Source: Akkermansia muciniphila (GTDB taxonomy: Bacteria > Verrucomicrobiota > Verrucomicrobiia > Verrucomicrobiales > Akkermansiaceae). From it: 5,531 nucleotides of DNA. The DNA lies in assembly GCA_943324575.2 (NCBI GenBank), contig CALPMD020000106.1, forward strand, positions 1 through 5,531. Reading direction: 5' to 3'. Below the pieces are notes generated by a model. The model saw nothing but the letters and a program-made list of their open reading frames with translations, did not search any database and had not been told where the DNA came from. Numbering within the stretch: position 1 is the stretch's first letter; every line of letters starts with the position of its first letter. Made by a program: the position numbers and the translations under genes. Shown piece after piece: positions 3,921 to 5,531 of the stretch.

Positions 3921-5531
3921 ATGAAAGCACTCCTCACTCTCGTCGCCTTGGCGGCAGCCACTTCGATGCAAGCCTCCGCCGCCCCGGCGACCACACTGAC
4001 CGTGGGCGAAGGGTTCGTGAATCCGATTGGCTTTCACGACGCGACACCGACGTTTTCGTGGAAACTTCCTCCCGAGGTGAAAAAGCAAACGGCCTATCAC
4101 ATCAAGGTGGTGACCGGCAACAAAGGGTGGGACAGCGGTTGGGTCGAGTCGGAACAATCGACGTTTGTGCCCTACGGCGGCGAACCTCTGGCCTCCCGCC
4201 AGCGTGTTGAATGGCGCGTTAGTTTCCGCGATGAAAACGGCAAGGACTCTGGCTGGAGCGAGCCCGCGAAGTTTGAGATCGGTCTGCTTTCGGCGAAGGA
4301 TTGGAAGGCGAAGTGGATCAGCCCGCCAGGTGAGACGAACTTACAGCGCGAGTCGGTCGGGTGCTTGCGGCGCTCTTTTCCGATCACCAAAAAAGTGGTT
4401 CACGCACGGCTCCACGCGACGGCGCGCGGCTTGTTCGAGTTCAAACTCAACGGTCAGTGGGTGGGCAGTGACCACTTTGCCAATGGCTTCACCGCCTATC
4501 ATAAGCGCATCGACACACTCACCTATGACATCACTAGCCAACTGCGAACGGGCGAAAACACGCTGAAGGGACTGCTGGGCACCGGCTGGTATGCGGGTAG
4601 GTTTCCATTCGGACCGAAGGAGCGTGGCCCCTATGGCAAGGACGCGGCGCTGCTCGCGCAGATCGAGATCGCCTACGAAGATGGCACCACCGAGACCCTG
4701 GTTTCCGACGAGAAGTGGGAGGGCACGTTTGATGGGCCGATCGTCACCTCGAGTATTTACGATGGCGAGAATTACGATGCGCGCCGACAACCGAAGAACT
4801 GGGCACCCGTCCTAGCCAACGCCGATCTAGGCACCGCTTCGCTGACGCCGAAGCCATTTGCGCCGCCGCGCGCGAGCAAAACACTTGCCGTTCAAAAAAT
4901 CACCGAGCCACGGCCGGGCCACTATATATTCGACCTTGGCCAAAACATGGTCGGCTGGGCACGGATCAAAGTGCCCGTGGAGAAGGACAAGACCGTCACC
5001 CTCCACTTCGCCGAGATGCTCAAGGACGACGGCACGCTCTACACAGAGAACTATCGCTCCGCAAAATCCACCGACACCTACACCGCGGCGCAGACGGGCA
5101 CGATCCAGTGGGAGCCGCACTTCACTTTCCACGGTTTCCGCTATGTCGAACTATCGGGACTGCCCGCGGGCGCAACGCCGCAGGAAGACTGGGTCACGGG
5201 TGTGGTGCTGCAATCCGACCTCCCGACGACTGGGAAATTCACCTCCTCCCACGCAAAGTTGAACCAGCTCCAGAGCAACATCATTTGGGGCTGGCGCGGT
5301 AACTCGTTAGATATTCCCACCGATTGCCCACAACGTGACGAGCGCACGGGCTGGACAGGCGATGCGCAAGTATTCTGCGCGACGGCGATGTTCAACACCG
5401 ATGCCCACGCGTTCTGGAAGAGCTGGCTCGGTAGCATGCGCGATGACCAAGATGCCAACGGCGTCATCCCCGACTTCATCCCCACCGCGAATAAAAACTT
5501 ACGAAATCACAGCCCCGGTTGGATGGACGCC
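3921..5531 (+). CDS. Secreted alpha-L-rhamnosidase, GH78 family (N-terminal part; continues past right edge)
   Basis: By family, this inverting glycoside hydrolase removes terminal alpha-L-rhamnose from plant or algal polysaccharides and glycosides, here probably in the periplasm or outside the cell. The window holds 537 residues. A signal peptide covers 1-20 (Lys2, hydrophobic LLTLVALAAA, ASA cleavage motif). A Fn3-like domain spans about 25-122 (NPIGFHDATPTFSW; RVEWRVSFRDENGKDSGWSEPAKFEI). The rhamnosidase N-domain lies at about 155-320 (FEFKLNGQWVG; GTGWYAGR) and the Bac_rhamnosid beta-domain at about 330-432 (YIFDLGQNMVGWARIKV; FHGFRYVEL). The six-hairpin catalytic domain starts near 436, with the signature PTDCPQRDERTGWTGDAQ at 466-483. 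D468, E474 and D481 correspond to the acidic residues of characterised GH78 enzymes, E474 being the general acid; the general base lies beyond the edge. ATG 3906 would add five residues; 3921 gives the cleaner signal peptide. Neither has a Shine-Dalgarno. The gene begins 26 bases after the IS3 remnant. Confidence 0.93.
   Translation, partial: MKALLTLVALAAATSMQASAAPATTLTVGEGFVNPIGFHDATPTFSWKLPPEVKKQTAYHIKVVTGNKGWDSGWVESEQSTFVPYGGEPLASRQRVEWRVSFRDENGKDSGWSEPAKFEIGLLSAKDWKAKWISPPGETNLQRESVGCLRRSFPITKKVVHARLHATARGLFEFKLNGQWVGSDHFANGFTAYHKRIDTLTYDITSQLRTGENTLKGLLGTGWYAGRFPFGPKERGPYGKDAALLAQIEIAYEDGTTETLVSDEKWEGTFDGPIVTSSIYDGENYDARRQPKNWAPVLANADLGTASLTPKPFAPPRASKTLAVQKITEPRPGHYIFDLGQNMVGWARIKVPVEKDKTVTLHFAEMLKDDGTLYTENYRSAKSTDTYTAAQTGTIQWEPHFTFHGFRYVELSGLPAGATPQEDWVTGVVLQSDLPTTGKFTSSHAKLNQLQSNIIWGWRGNSLDIPTDCPQRDERTGWTGDAQVFCATAMFNTDAHAFWKSWLGSMRDDQDANGVIPDFIPTANKNLRNHSPGWMDA

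Noticed and set aside
3668..4210. 180-residue plus-strand frame crossing the IS end into the rhamnosidase
   Set aside because: Out of frame with both the transposase tail (HHRPHQSL) and the rhamnosidase signal peptide; Ser/Arg/Pro-rich composition typical of a shadow frame.
1..5531. tRNA, rRNA, CRISPR array, riboswitch or phage attachment site
   Set aside because: No regularly spaced repeats, cloverleaf-like arms, rRNA segments or phage genes were seen on reading both strands.

Overview
The window reads as GC-rich chromosomal DNA from a diderm (Gram-negative) bacterium. A KDO-pathway sugar-phosphate isomerase implies lipopolysaccharide, and a secreted alpha-L-rhamnosidase implies plant or algal polysaccharide degradation. 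A TGTTC-N4-GAACT palindrome abuts a DNA-repair operon and differs at one base from the LexA motif that I recall being reported for Verrucomicrobia (TGTTC-N4-GAACA). Verrucomicrobiota is therefore my best guess, as inference only; no rRNA or marker gene is present.

Layout: (1) 1-783, minus strand: kdsD/kpsF-type arabinose-5-phosphate isomerase, with its C-terminus beyond the left edge. (2) 784-920: a divergent intergenic region ending in the LexA-box-like palindrome. (3) 921-3042, plus strand: a two-gene operon with a 14-nt overlap. It encodes a radical SAM protein with a C-terminal helix-hairpin-helix (the family called 'putative DNA modification/repair radical SAM protein') and its usual partner, a DUF4130/TIGR03915-type 'probable DNA metabolism protein'. 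In many bacteria that partner is fused to a UdgX-type uracil-DNA glycosylase domain, but here it stands alone. (4) about 3170-3894: a decayed IS3-family element. Its transposase is an internal-deletion fusion of the OrfA N-terminus to the OrfB C-terminus and also carries a TAG nonsense codon. (5) 3921-5531, plus strand: the N-terminal part of a secreted GH78 alpha-L-rhamnosidase, running off the right edge.

Two points stand out. The radical SAM/DUF4130 pair is a conserved but, as far as I know, biochemically uncharacterised DNA-repair cassette, and here it appears to be under damage-inducible (SOS) control. Separately, the right end of the IS3 remnant carries a well-spaced promoter (TTGTCC, 17 nt, TACAAT) whose -10 straddles the IS/chromosome junction just before the rhamnosidase gene, so the dead element may supply that gene's promoter. 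No tRNA, rRNA or CRISPR array was seen. Every stretch of more than 300 bases is accounted for by a gene or the IS remnant.
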